Origin: JBIICI01 sp044238935 | GTDB lineage: Bacteria > Pseudomonadota > Alphaproteobacteria > Micavibrionales > Micavibrionaceae | Direction: 5' to 3' | DNA: 64,000 nt | NCBI GenBank assembly: GCA_044238935.1 | Contig: JBIICI010000008.1 | Coordinates: 1-64,000 of the forward strand | Part shown: positions 41,880-50,126 of the stretch, in pieces | Numbering within the stretch: position 1 is the first letter of the stretch | Layout of the letters: each line of letters begins with the position of its first letter | Position numbers and translations under genes: made by a program | Notes under the pieces: generated by a model | Told to the model about the DNA's origin: nothing | Seen by the model: the letters and a program-made list of their open reading frames with translations, nothing else | Database searches by the model: none

Positions 41880-41917
41880 AAAACGCTGAAAGCTTTAATA
41901 AGTTTTCAGCGTTTTTG
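41880..41917 (+). terminator. Intrinsic terminator of the EF-hand gene
   Basis: AAACGCTGAAA and TTTCAGCGTTT form an 11-bp stem around a 12-base loop, followed by a T-run. Confidence 0.9.
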
Positions 41918-42027
41918 TATAACCAAATCTAATAATTTTACTTGGCTTATAAAAACATCATCCCGCGGTAAGCAGGCGTTGTTGCATGGATTGATTTTTG
42001 AGTATTTTTTGTTAATCTAGCACCAAG

Positions 42028-42105
42028 AATCGTCATGCCGGACGTGATCAGGCATCTCCCGCCTATAAGCACGAGACGCCGTGTCGGGGAACGACGGGAT
42101 GACGT
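42028..42105. repeat. Intergenic palindromic repeat, copy 3
   Basis: AATCGTCATGCCGGACGTGA, then TCAGGCATCTCCCGCCTATA and AGCACGAGACGCCGTGTCGG, the same order as in copy 2 (36344-36442). The palindrome is shortened to GGGAACGACGGGATGACG, a deletion of about 20 bases. It ends in GACGTTTTTT just downstream of the trigger factor gene (-) and could act as its terminator. Confidence 0.85.
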
Positions 42106-42137
42106 TTTTTATAAAAGATTGTCAGTTTGCAAAAAAC

Positions 42138-43583
42138 TTAAGCGTCTTTTTTCTTTGTTGTTTTTTTCGCAGGTTTTTCAGCCTCATCAGTATCAGCAGC
42201 GGCGGCTTTTTTAGCTTTCGCTTTTGGTGCAGCTGCTTTTTTTTCTGATTTATTTGCCAAGTAAGATTCTTCTTCTTGGTGCGTCAAGGCTTCGATTGTT
42301 GTCTGCTCTTCGGTGATGTCCGCCAATTCGATGATAAAATCAACGACTTTTTCTTCGAAAATTGGCGCACGCAAGGCCTCTAAAGCCTGTGGATTTGTGC
42401 GGTAGAACTCAAAAATCTGTGCTTGGCTGTTGGGGTATTGCTGCGATTCGCGCAAAATTGCCATTTGCAAATCTTGATTTGAAACCTCAATTTTATTCTG
42501 AATTCCGATTTCAGCTAAAACCAAACCTAAACGCACGCGACGCTCTGCGATGGCGGATAATTCAGCACGTTCATCTTCGTCAATTTCGACATCTGCGCCT
42601 GCAGCTTGGTTTTGTTCACGACGCAATTGTGCTTCGATCGCTGCATTTTCTTGATCAACCATTCTAGCAGGAACTTCAACATTTTCATAAGCTGAATCCA
42701 GAAAATCCAACAACTCACGTTTCATCTTCATGCGGGAAATTTGGTTATATTCCCCTTCAATTTGTTGTTTGATGACATCTTTTAAGGCATCGAAACTTTC
42801 AAGCCCTAAGTTTTTAGCAAATTCATCATCCAAAACTGCTTTTTTTGGCGCACGAATTTCATGGACGGTCACGTCGAAAATCGCATCTTGACCGGCTAAA
42901 TCTTCAGAATGGTACTGCTCAGGGAATGTGACTTTGACCTGTGCTTTCTCACCTGCGTGAACACCAACCAATTGATCTTCAAATCCGGGGATAAACTGGT
43001 TGCTGCCTAATTTCAATGAATGACCTTGACCGCTCATACCCGCGACCTCTGTACCATCGGCTTTACGCCCATCAAAATCAATAACAGTAATGTCGCCGAA
43101 TGCCGCAGGGCGTTTTTCAGTAATAACTTCTGAATCTTGATTTTGTTCAGCAATTCTTTCTAATGTTTCTGTGATGATTGCATCTGTAACAGGAACAACA
43201 GGCTTGGTTAGTTTTAAGCCTTTGAAATCTTGCAATTCAATTTTTGGCAATGTTTCAATATCAATAGTGAAAACTAAATCTTTACCTTCTTCAAAGCTCA
43301 AAATCTCAACCTGAGGCTGGGTTGCAGGGCGCAAGGCGCGGTCTTTTAAAAGCTGGGCGGTGTTATCATTCACGGCTTTTTCTAAAACTTCACCCAATAC
43401 GGCTTGACCATAGCGTTTTTTCAACAGATTCATTGGCACTTTGCCCGGACGGAATCCCGGAAGACTGACTGTTTTCGCAACTTCGGACAAGCGCTCATCA
43501 ACCAAAATCTGAATCGCATTCGCGGTCACAGTAATTTCTAATGTATGGTTTAAGCCTTCGTTTTTGATTTCTTTAACATTCAT
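42138..43583 (-). CDS. tig: Trigger factor
   Basis: 481 aa from the ATG at 43583 (MNVKEIKNEG), chosen because trigger factor starts there and AGAAGAAAT lies upstream; the open frame extends 30 codons further without support. It has the ribosome-binding signature LPGFRPGKVPMNLLKKRYG, the FKBP-type PPIase domain (AAFGDITVIDFDGRKADG and HSLKLGSNQFIPGFEDQLVG, about residues 150-200), and a helical C-terminal domain. The last ~40 residues are an Ala/Lys-rich tail (KKAAAPKAKAKKAAAAD), longer than usual. It folds nascent chains at the ribosome. Confidence 0.96.
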   Translation of the reverse strand: MNVKEIKNEGLNHTLEITVTANAIQILVDERLSEVAKTVSLPGFRPGKVPMNLLKKRYGQAVLGEVLEKAVNDNTAQLLKDRALRPATQPQVEILSFEEGKDLVFTIDIETLPKIELQDFKGLKLTKPVVPVTDAIITETLERIAEQNQDSEVITEKRPAAFGDITVIDFDGRKADGTEVAGMSGQGHSLKLGSNQFIPGFEDQLVGVHAGEKAQVKVTFPEQYHSEDLAGQDAIFDVTVHEIRAPKKAVLDDEFAKNLGLESFDALKDVIKQQIEGEYNQISRMKMKRELLDFLDSAYENVEVPARMVDQENAAIEAQLRREQNQAAGADVEIDEDERAELSAIAERRVRLGLVLAEIGIQNKIEVSNQDLQMAILRESQQYPNSQAQIFEFYRTNPQALEALRAPIFEEKVVDFIIELADITEEQTTIEALTHQEEESYLANKSEKKAAAPKAKAKKAAAADTDEAEKPAKKTTKKKDA

Positions 43584-43693
43584 GGTATGATTTCTTCTGT
43601 TTTTATGGTGAGATATAATTACAAAGCCGTATCCAACGAATAGCTCTTTTATCATAAATTTTAGCATATACACAACGCAGCGCGTTATTTATA

Positions 43694-43778
<85 letters not shown>

Positions 43779-43895
43779 ATATGATGAGCGATTTCATTTT
43801 AATGAATTACGTTTAACCCAATTTAATTAAATAGCCAAGCTAAAAAATCATGTTTTTATAAAAAAATATCAATAAATTTCTTAAATGAAAGAAAA

Positions 43896-43971
43896 TGGGG
43901 CGACTGACGGGGCTTGAACCCGCGGCATCTCGAACCACAATCGAGTGCTCTACCACTGAGCTACAATCGCC
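43896..43971 (-). tRNA. tRNA-His (anticodon GUG)
   Basis: 76 bases on the minus strand with encoded CCA. The 5' end has an extra G(-1) opposite C73, the tRNA-His identity mark. The anticodon stem CTCGA/TCGAG encloses TTGTGGT (anticodon GTG); the T-arm has GGGTTCAAGCCCC. It lies 118 bases upstream of tRNA-Leu in the same direction. Confidence 0.96.
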
Positions 43972-44142
43972 ATGCAAATAGCATGCGATATTGTTTAGCT
44001 TGCTATTCATCGAAGTGCAATAAAAAAGTTTAAAATTTATAAGATTTTTTTATTCAGATGCTGGACGTATAATGAAAATTCTGGTACTAAATCAATAATG
44101 CAGTTTTAGCATAAGACCTATGTTAAAAAAACATTTTGTTTT

Positions 44143-44170
44143 TTGTACTTATGTTTTTAAGTGGTATAAA
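44143..44170 (+). promoter_or_regulatory. Candidate sigma70 promoter for glnA
   Basis: TTGTAC, 16 bases, TATAAA, ending 42 bases before the glnA ATG. No sigma54-type GG-N10-GC element was noticed in the 240 bases before glnA, so a vegetative promoter is the best guess. Confidence 0.4.
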
Positions 44171-44211
44171 TTAATTTATACATCAATTCAATATTTAAGA
44201 GAGCCAAAACC

Positions 44212-45645
44212 ATGACCGATCGTATTCCAGAAAAATCCCCGAAAGAGTTTTTAAAATTCACTGCCGACAATGAAATTGTTTATGTTGAATTTAATTTTAC
44301 AGACACACGCGGACAATGGCAACATATTGCCCAGCATATTGATTCGATTGATGAGGATTTTTTAATCAGTGGATTTTGCTTTGACGGATCATCCATCATG
44401 GGTTGGAAAGACATTAATGAATCAGACATGATTATGCGCCCTGATTTATCGCGCATTGTCCTTGATCCTTTTGCGGCGCAGCCGACTGTTAAGGTTTTTT
44501 GTGATGTTATTGAGCCATTAGATAACACACATTACGCACGCTGCCCACGATCCATTGCAAAGGCAGCCGAATCATATTTGCAATCAACAGGCATTGCTGA
44601 TACAGCCTATTTTGGCCCTGAGGCTGAATTTTTTGTTTTCGATGATGTCAAAATTGATATTGAAATGAATAAGGTTGGATACAGCGTTGATTCGATTGAA
44701 GGCCCTTATAATTCAGGGCGCACTTATGCCCAAGGCAATATGGGGCATCGCCCCGGTGTCAAAGGCGGATATTTCCCCGAAGCGCCTGTGGACAGCCTAT
44801 CTGATATTCGTGGTGAAATGTTGAGTGTTTTAAAATCATTAGGGGTTTCCGTTGAAAAACATCACCACGAAGTCGCCGCCAGCCAACATGAATTAGGAAT
44901 CAAGTATGGCACATTAACCGAATCAGCGGATAACATGCAGTTATTCAAATATAGCGTCTTTAACGTCGCCAATGCGTACGGCAAGACCGCAACCTTTATG
45001 CCAAAACCTGTTTATGGTGATAATGGATCTGGGATGCATGTGCATCAATCTTTGTTCAAAAATGGCAAAGCCTTATTCCGTGGCGATGATAAAGATTATG
45101 CAGGCCTATCAGAAACGGCACTTTATTATATTGGCGGAATCATTAAACATGCCAAGGCATTAAATGCGTTTACAAATGCCTCCACAAATTCCTATAAACG
45201 ATTGGTTCCGGGGTATGAAGCGCCTGTTTTATTGGCATATTCTGCGCGTAATCGCTCCGCATCATGCCGTATTCCCCACGTTACAAACGCCAATGCGCGT
45301 CGTGTTGAGGTGCGTTTCCCTGATGCGGTATCAAACCCTTATCTCACTTTTGCATCTATGTTAATGGCGGGATTAGATGGAATTGAAAATAAAATCCACC
45401 CCGGTGATCCGATGGATAAGAATTTGTATGATCTGCCAAAGGATGAATTGGCAAAAATCCCCACCGTGTGCGGAAGTTTGCGCGATGCATTAGAGGCATT
45501 AAAAGCCGATCATGCGTTCTTATTAAAAGGCAATGTCTTTACCAAAGATATGATTGATGCCTATATCGACTTAAAAATGAAAGAGGTGCTGCGTTACGAA
45601 ACAATGCCTCACCCCATCGAATTTGACATGTATTATTCAAGTTAG
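44212..45645 (+). CDS. glnA: Glutamine synthetase, type I
   Basis: 477 aa. It makes glutamine from glutamate, ammonia and ATP. Signatures: FCFDGSSIMGWKDINESDMI (about residues 61-80), the metal-binding AYFGPEAEFFVFDD, and GSGMHVHQSLFKNGK. The adenylylation site tyrosine is about residue 406 in KNLYDLPKDEL, so it should be controlled by adenylylation. GAGAG precedes the ATG. glnB, its usual neighbour in alphaproteobacteria, is absent; tRNAs precede it instead. Confidence 0.97.
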   Translation: MTDRIPEKSPKEFLKFTADNEIVYVEFNFTDTRGQWQHIAQHIDSIDEDFLISGFCFDGSSIMGWKDINESDMIMRPDLSRIVLDPFAAQPTVKVFCDVIEPLDNTHYARCPRSIAKAAESYLQSTGIADTAYFGPEAEFFVFDDVKIDIEMNKVGYSVDSIEGPYNSGRTYAQGNMGHRPGVKGGYFPEAPVDSLSDIRGEMLSVLKSLGVSVEKHHHEVAASQHELGIKYGTLTESADNMQLFKYSVFNVANAYGKTATFMPKPVYGDNGSGMHVHQSLFKNGKALFRGDDKDYAGLSETALYYIGGIIKHAKALNAFTNASTNSYKRLVPGYEAPVLLAYSARNRSASCRIPHVTNANARRVEVRFPDAVSNPYLTFASMLMAGLDGIENKIHPGDPMDKNLYDLPKDELAKIPTVCGSLRDALEALKADHAFLLKGNVFTKDMIDAYIDLKMKEVLRYETMPHPIEFDMYYSS

Positions 45646-45671
45646 ACTTGATTTAATCCTAATTTAAGTTT

Positions 45672-45708
45672 AAAAATACGCCTTAAGAAATTAAAGGCGT
45701 ATTTTTTA
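45672..45708 (+). terminator. Intrinsic terminator of glnA
   Basis: AAAATACGCCTT and AAAGGCGTATTTT form a GC-cored stem with a short loop and a T-run. Confidence 0.9.
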
Positions 45709-45728
45709 TAATCAAACAGGATGGAATC

Positions 45729-45911
45729 ATGAAACCTAAAAACAAAAAAGATAGAAAATCACATTCAAACGATCAAAAGCCGAATTTCACACTCGCCCAA
45801 GAATTTGAATTTTATTGCGCGATGAAACAAAAATCCCGAAAAAAACATGGTCAATCTTTAGAAGAAGAATTATCGGTAGAAATAGCAAAAAGAAATAGAC
45901 TTCTTTCATAA
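45729..45911 (+). CDS. Small basic protein of unknown function
   Basis: 60 aa, Lys/Arg-rich (MKPKNKKDRKSHSNDQKPNF), then a helical segment LAQEFEFYCAMKQKSRKKHG and LEEELSVEIAKRNRLL. AGGATGG lies upstream of the ATG. No family is recognised. It starts 20 bases after the glnA terminator and ends directly at the IS debris, so it could be either a native small gene or part of the mobile region. Confidence 0.5.
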   Translation: MKPKNKKDRKSHSNDQKPNFTLAQEFEFYCAMKQKSRKKHGQSLEEELSVEIAKRNRLLS

Positions 45912-46073
45912 AAAATTGGTACGTCGCCTGCGTTATTGCATGGATCAGGATCTATTATATTTCTCCCCTCTACACCGTCATTTCAGGCCTGACGATGCTT
46001 GGATCACGTCCGGTATTTGGTTTTACGACCGTCGTCATCCTGGCTTCCTTGCTAATCTTTTTCTACACAACAA

Positions 46074-46343
46074 CAGCCCTATCCCTCTGTACTTGCCTGA
46101 ATTAGGGCAGCTCTCCAGACGACAGATCACCTCTTTAGCATGGTTCGCGACGCCACACGCGGCGGACGACATGATGTCAAAAAAGCCCTTTAGATGGCTA
46201 CATTATCCGCCGTCCGATTAAATCCACAAATCGCGCTATTCTATAGCAGACTCATCAAAAACCGCAAAAAACCTGTCGTTGCCGCCAGAAAATTCATCGT
46301 CATTCTCAATGCGCAAATAAGAGATACTTATTTGAAAACATAG
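46074..46343 (+). pseudogene. IS110-family transposase remnant, copy 1 (3' part)
   Basis: Read with frame changes, it contains LPELGQLSRRQITSLAWF, then GGRHDVKKAL, and the C-terminal NPQIALFYSRLIKNRKKP and ARKFIVILNAQIRDTYLKT, the end of an IS110/IS116-type transposase. A deletion after AWFA removes about 13 codons present in copy 2, and a stop interrupts it after KKAL. The segment before it (about 45912-46073) has CGTCATTTCAGGCCTGACG-type repeat sequence and no gene. Confidence 0.85.
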
Positions 46344-46408
46344 TAGATGATCATCTGGGCTTGGAGTGTGTAATTATTAACGCATTTTACTATAGAAACT
46401 CCTGCTAT

Positions 46409-47143
46409 TTATTGAGGGGATGGCATACCTAAGACTTTATATTTTGGTAATTTATTAACATCAGTTACATAATGTGCCCACATCGGGCAGTAATCTTTAT
46501 TTTTTTTTGTAACGATTCCAACAAGAATTTTATCCTCAATTCTGCCATCTATTTCTAATAGATCTCCTGTTTCAGCATGGCATTCAGTTATCTCGTCCTT
46601 TTCGGTAAGACCCGTTAAGACGAGCGGACCTTCTAACCTTATATCTGTCATATATTTCAACTCTTTAAACTGTTTAAACCCTTTTACAGATTCATCCCCA
46701 TATATGAGATCACGAATTGCTTTTTTCATTTCAATGGGTTTATCTAGTGAGTCCAGCTCACTATCTGCTAATTTTTGCTCTTTTTTTGCTGTTTTAAAGC
46801 CACCATTTACTAGTTTTTCTAATTCATAAGTTTTGATCCATCGTGCCTCATCGTTGCAAGAATTTTCTTGATTATACTTACCTTTAATCGTAACGAGTGC
46901 TTTTGTTGCATCTTGAAATCCATGGACCAAAATTAAGCCATTAAGCTTACAAAATTCTTTAGTAGCGGTTTCTATTATACCCAAGGCTCTATAAGTTTTT
47001 CCTACTTCTATATTATTCACACGTTTCAAATTTGGGTTGAATTGTGGCTCATCGACTTTAACTTTATTACATGCAGAAAAAAGTAGAGTGGCTCCAATTA
47101 AACTAACGGCAACCAAACTGTTAAAAAGCATAGATTTATTCAT
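46409..47143 (-). CDS. Lipoprotein of unknown function
   Basis: 244 aa. A lipoprotein signal (NSLVAVSLIGATLLFSAC, lipobox FSAC) is followed by a polar periplasmic domain with NIEVGKTYRALGIIETATKE, LVHGFQDATKALVTIKGKYN and a later ECHAETGDLLEIDGRIED. Four mature cysteines could pair. Family not recognised. AGGGAG precedes the ATG. It lies between IS remnants, so it may be a cargo or acquired gene, but it looks intact. Confidence 0.75.
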   Translation of the reverse strand: MNKSMLFNSLVAVSLIGATLLFSACNKVKVDEPQFNPNLKRVNNIEVGKTYRALGIIETATKEFCKLNGLILVHGFQDATKALVTIKGKYNQENSCNDEARWIKTYELEKLVNGGFKTAKKEQKLADSELDSLDKPIEMKKAIRDLIYGDESVKGFKQFKELKYMTDIRLEGPLVLTGLTEKDEITECHAETGDLLEIDGRIEDKILVGIVTKKNKDYCPMWAHYVTDVNKLPKYKVLGMPSPQ

Positions 47144-47221
47144 TTACGGTACTCCCTGTTAAAAGTTTATTTGTTATTTTTTTTCATATAAAATTTATTT
47201 TGTCAAGAAAATATTAAAACC

Positions 47222-47391
47222 GATTATCCCTTGGAAATCCATTGGGTCATAGCTCATGAAACAAAAAAGCCCCAGAGATGAGGCTTTTTGCGTTAAGATT
47301 TTTGCCGATGACCTCAATCGCACCAGAACAGGAAATGCCGCTGAAAACCTCTCAATCATCAAACACATCGCCCTCAATACCCTGAAATAAG
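47222..47391 (+). pseudogene. ISAs1-family transposase remnant (C-terminus)
   Basis: Translated with one frame change: PLEIHWVIAHE, then after a shift FADDLNRTRTGNAAENLSII and KHIALNTLK before a stop. This is the HWxIEN...LHWVLDV and R-x-R-x-GNAAENL end of ISAs1-type transposases. Only about 55 codons remain, with a stop between the pieces. It cannot be functional. Confidence 0.8.
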
Positions 47392-47659
47392 ATAAATTGG
47401 CATAATCACAAAATTAAAACGCGCAGGAATAGAGAAAAAGGACTTATCAATGAGGCAACGTATAGCTTGGAAAACGTCAATGATAGCACGAAAATGCCGA
47501 TCTTGCTGCAGGATTTTCTTGAGGATCATGTGCAAGCGGTCTATGCTAAAAGCCGCACAACTCTTATTCCTACTATACGCAAAGCACGCTTGCCCTCTGA
47601 AAATCGTAATTTGCGACAGCATAGTGGGAAAAAATGTGGGATTAAAAATCAAGAACACC

Positions 47660-48084
47660 CTAATTCAGCCCTAGCCTTGATCTCTAACCTATCCATGCAA
47701 CAACGCCAATCATGTCAGGAAATGCACGATAAATACACAGTTCTGCATAACACAAAAGGCATCGGGCAAACCACAGCCCTATCCATGTAAAGGGCTTTTT
47801 TGACATCATGTCGTCCGCCGCGTGTTGCGCGGTCACTTATTGATTTACCGCTATCTTTTGGGTGTGGGGCGAACCCTGCTAAGGAGGCGATCTGTCGTCT
47901 GGATAGCTGCCCTAATTCAGGCAAGCACGCCAAGATGGCTACATTATCTGCCGTCCGATCAAATCCGCAAATCGCCCCATTCTATAATAGACTCATCAAA
48001 AACGGCAAAAAACCCATCGTCGCCGCCAGAAAATTCATCGTCATTCTTAATGCAAAAATAAGAGATATTTATTTAAAAACATAG
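47660..48084 (+). pseudogene. IS110-family transposase remnant, copy 2, with internal inversion
   Basis: The plus strand reads LALISNLSMQQRQSCQEMHDKY (47670 on, given in part) up to GIGQTTAL; the centre of the gene then lies on the minus strand (LPELGQLSRRQIASLAGFAP, then GGRHDVKKALYM, 47785-47934); and the C-terminus resumes on the plus strand (NPQIAPFYNRLIKNGKKP, ARKFIVILNAKIRDIYLKT). Re-inverting the middle restores a continuous IS110 order that matches copy 1. The 5' half (about 47400-47660) has open frames but no clear catalytic DEDD domain. Confidence 0.85.
47785..47934 (-). other. 150-bp inverted segment inside IS110 copy 2
   Basis: Comparison with copy 1 (46074-46230) shows that the segment from ATGTAAAGGGC to GCCAAG is turned around: its flanks are plus-strand, its content is minus-strand. 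The breakpoints lie at CC|ATG on the left and AAG|ATGG on the right. It still reads as an open frame within itself. Confidence 0.8.
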
Positions 48085-48117
48085 TTAGATGATGATTTGT
48101 GGGGAATGGATCAATCC

Positions 48118-49818
48118 CTATGGCTTTGGCAACCAATCTGGATTTTCGTTGCCTGTTGCCTTTTTGGTATTTGCGCATCTTAATTGTGGGCTTAATACGC
48201 CTAAAACATAATAATTGGCTGCTAATGAAACGCCTAATGCAACCATTTTGCTTGCCATGCTGCCATTCATTAAACGTGATAAGGGTTTTTCAGATTGCGC
48301 GACATGGAGTAAATTGATAATGCCTCCTTCTAATGTTTCGGGATTGCCTATAATCTTTTTGCCCATTTTCATTAAAATGCCTGATTCTTCGTGATATAAG
48401 CCAATTGCTTTTTTTATGGATTGCCCCATATTCAATTTTGGCGCATGTAATTGCTGCGCTTGCGCAAATGCCTGCGCTGGATTATAGGATAAGACTTTAG
48501 AATCAAATATCCCTCGACGGATAACAGGAATATGCCCCGATTGAATTGCCATATCCAAAATGACATTATCGCCATATTGATAAACATTGGGCATCATGGC
48601 ATCTTTGATAGATTTTTCTAAACTGCCATCTTTGTTTTTCGCCAGCAATCTTTCGGCAACATCATGGATTGTGCCGCTCATATCCAACCCCAGATTTTCA
48701 GCAGATTTAAACAAATCTTTTGAAAATTGATCCTTTTGATCCATATCTTTTTTGGGATGATACCGTTTGGATAATTCACGCAAAGACTCAAAATTCATCC
48801 CCAGTAAAGCGCTCGATGCTGGATCTAAACGCCCCAAACTATTGCGTAACGTATCATTTAACCATGGTGCTGCAAAATAGGCCATGCCAATAAACAGCCC
48901 CTCTTGGATCATCCATTCGTTACGTTCTGCCGCCGTATCGCTTTTTAAGACACGCCCGCCCGTAATCACAGAATCAACGCCAATTAAATTCGTCAAAACT
49001 TCATTTGAATTCATTTCTTGAACAAGGTGTGATACAGCAGGCTTGATATGCGGTGACAGCGCAAATGCACCGACACCTGCCGCCCCCATGCCCAAAGACA
49101 TTACACCCATTTTTTGTGGGGTTGATAACGCATTAAAGCCCGATGATTGTTTATTTTCAGGTTGATGCGTTTTTGCGCGCACGGAAACTTCATATTCATG
49201 CTTAATATCCGCACGGGCTTGCTCAATTGGCATTGATTTTAGATTTGCCCGATCTTGTGCGATTTTTTCTAATGTTAGCGCACGATTTAAGGGAGGAAAT
49301 ATCCACCCTAAAGCAATAGCGGGTGCAACCCCTGCGACCAATACCCGCCCTACCCCCATGGCTTGATGTGCATTGATCAAAGCTTCGGGGGATATATTTT
49401 TAACCATACCTAAGGCTTTGTGACCTAAATCTTTAAAGATAGGGTTTGTTTGCGCCGCATGCTGCGCGGCTGTGCCAAATTGATGCATTTCTGTTGTAAA
49501 ATTTGTATCTTTTAAGCGATCTATACTCGCATTGGCAAAGGGACGCCCTAATTTTCCTGCCACCCAATCAAATGCCATATTTGATGCCTGAACACCAAAG
49601 CCCCATATCATGGTTGTTCCCCACATGGTACGCCACATTTCATCGCCTTGATATTTGTCACGCTTTCTATCTTGGGCAGCGACGGCGTTATTGACCATTG
49701 AGTCCCGAAAAACGACCCCATCCATGCCTGTGCTGTTCATCACAGACAATGCTTTTGTGGAAACGGGATTTAAGGCAGCAGATTGAAAAAGACCTGAAAT
49801 AGATGGGAAAATCGACAT
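48118..49818 (-). CDS. Large protein of unknown function
   Basis: 566 aa, family not recognised. The sequence is rich in Ala, Gly and Met with several hydrophobic segments that could be membrane helices or buried helices: MWGTTMIWGFGVQASNMAFD, GRVLVAGVAPAIALGWIF, MGVMSLGMGAAGVGAFALS and KMVALGVSLAANYYVLGVLS. Polar, helical regions lie between them. No signal peptide is seen. It could be a multi-spanning membrane protein or a secreted effector with membrane-inserting parts. It stands alone, next to the IS debris, with a possible promoter about 220 bases upstream. Confidence 0.7.
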   Translation of the reverse strand: MSIFPSISGLFQSAALNPVSTKALSVMNSTGMDGVVFRDSMVNNAVAAQDRKRDKYQGDEMWRTMWGTTMIWGFGVQASNMAFDWVAGKLGRPFANASIDRLKDTNFTTEMHQFGTAAQHAAQTNPIFKDLGHKALGMVKNISPEALINAHQAMGVGRVLVAGVAPAIALGWIFPPLNRALTLEKIAQDRANLKSMPIEQARADIKHEYEVSVRAKTHQPENKQSSGFNALSTPQKMGVMSLGMGAAGVGAFALSPHIKPAVSHLVQEMNSNEVLTNLIGVDSVITGGRVLKSDTAAERNEWMIQEGLFIGMAYFAAPWLNDTLRNSLGRLDPASSALLGMNFESLRELSKRYHPKKDMDQKDQFSKDLFKSAENLGLDMSGTIHDVAERLLAKNKDGSLEKSIKDAMMPNVYQYGDNVILDMAIQSGHIPVIRRGIFDSKVLSYNPAQAFAQAQQLHAPKLNMGQSIKKAIGLYHEESGILMKMGKKIIGNPETLEGGIINLLHVAQSEKPLSRLMNGSMASKMVALGVSLAANYYVLGVLSPQLRCANTKKATGNENPDWLPKP

Positions 49819-50126
49819 ATTTTAAACTCAGCAAAAGATAATGATCAGAACGAAAGAACCACAACATGACGTGGCTTGCCTGATGACTTGCTGAATAGAA
49901 AAAAGAATGATTTTTTTAAAGGATTTCAAATAAAAATAATATCAAAACAAAGAACTATCAAGCAGCACAGGCAAAGATAGGTCGTCGCTGAACGCGAGGT
50001 AAAATGATATGATTTGGAATATGTTTATTCATATGTTGACTATAACAAAAAAAACAAAACATGCAAGAAAGAAATATAGAAATAATGAAAAAATTTTATC
50101 ATACTGGAATAATATGCGTTTAACCC
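49819..50126. other. Gap between the 566-aa gene and bioF
   Basis: 308 AT-rich bases. It holds a possible minus-strand promoter (50039-50066) and, right at its expected start point, a 24-codon minus-strand frame (50032 to 49958, starting MNKHIPNHIILPRVQ). No promoter for bioF is obvious; TTGACT at 50036 has no good -10. Confidence 0.5.
50039..50066 (-). promoter_or_regulatory. Candidate promoter toward the 566-aa gene
   Basis: On the minus strand: TTGCAT, 16 bases, TATAGT. The predicted start is about base 50032, leaving a leader of about 215 bases before the 566-aa gene. The leader begins almost exactly at an ATG that opens a 24-codon frame. Confidence 0.4.

Noticed and set aside
43584..43673. 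30-codon N-terminal extension of trigger factor
   Set aside because: Trigger factor homologues begin at the MNVKEI-type start, which has a ribosome binding site; the extension has none.
45912..48084. An intact insertion sequence or composite transposon
   Set aside because: Both IS110 copies and the ISAs1 piece are broken, with missing 5' parts and no paired ends.
49958..50032. 24-codon peptide in the leader of the 566-aa gene
   Set aside because: No ribosome binding site is possible if the transcript starts at its ATG, and no attenuator-like codon run is seen; not called as a gene.
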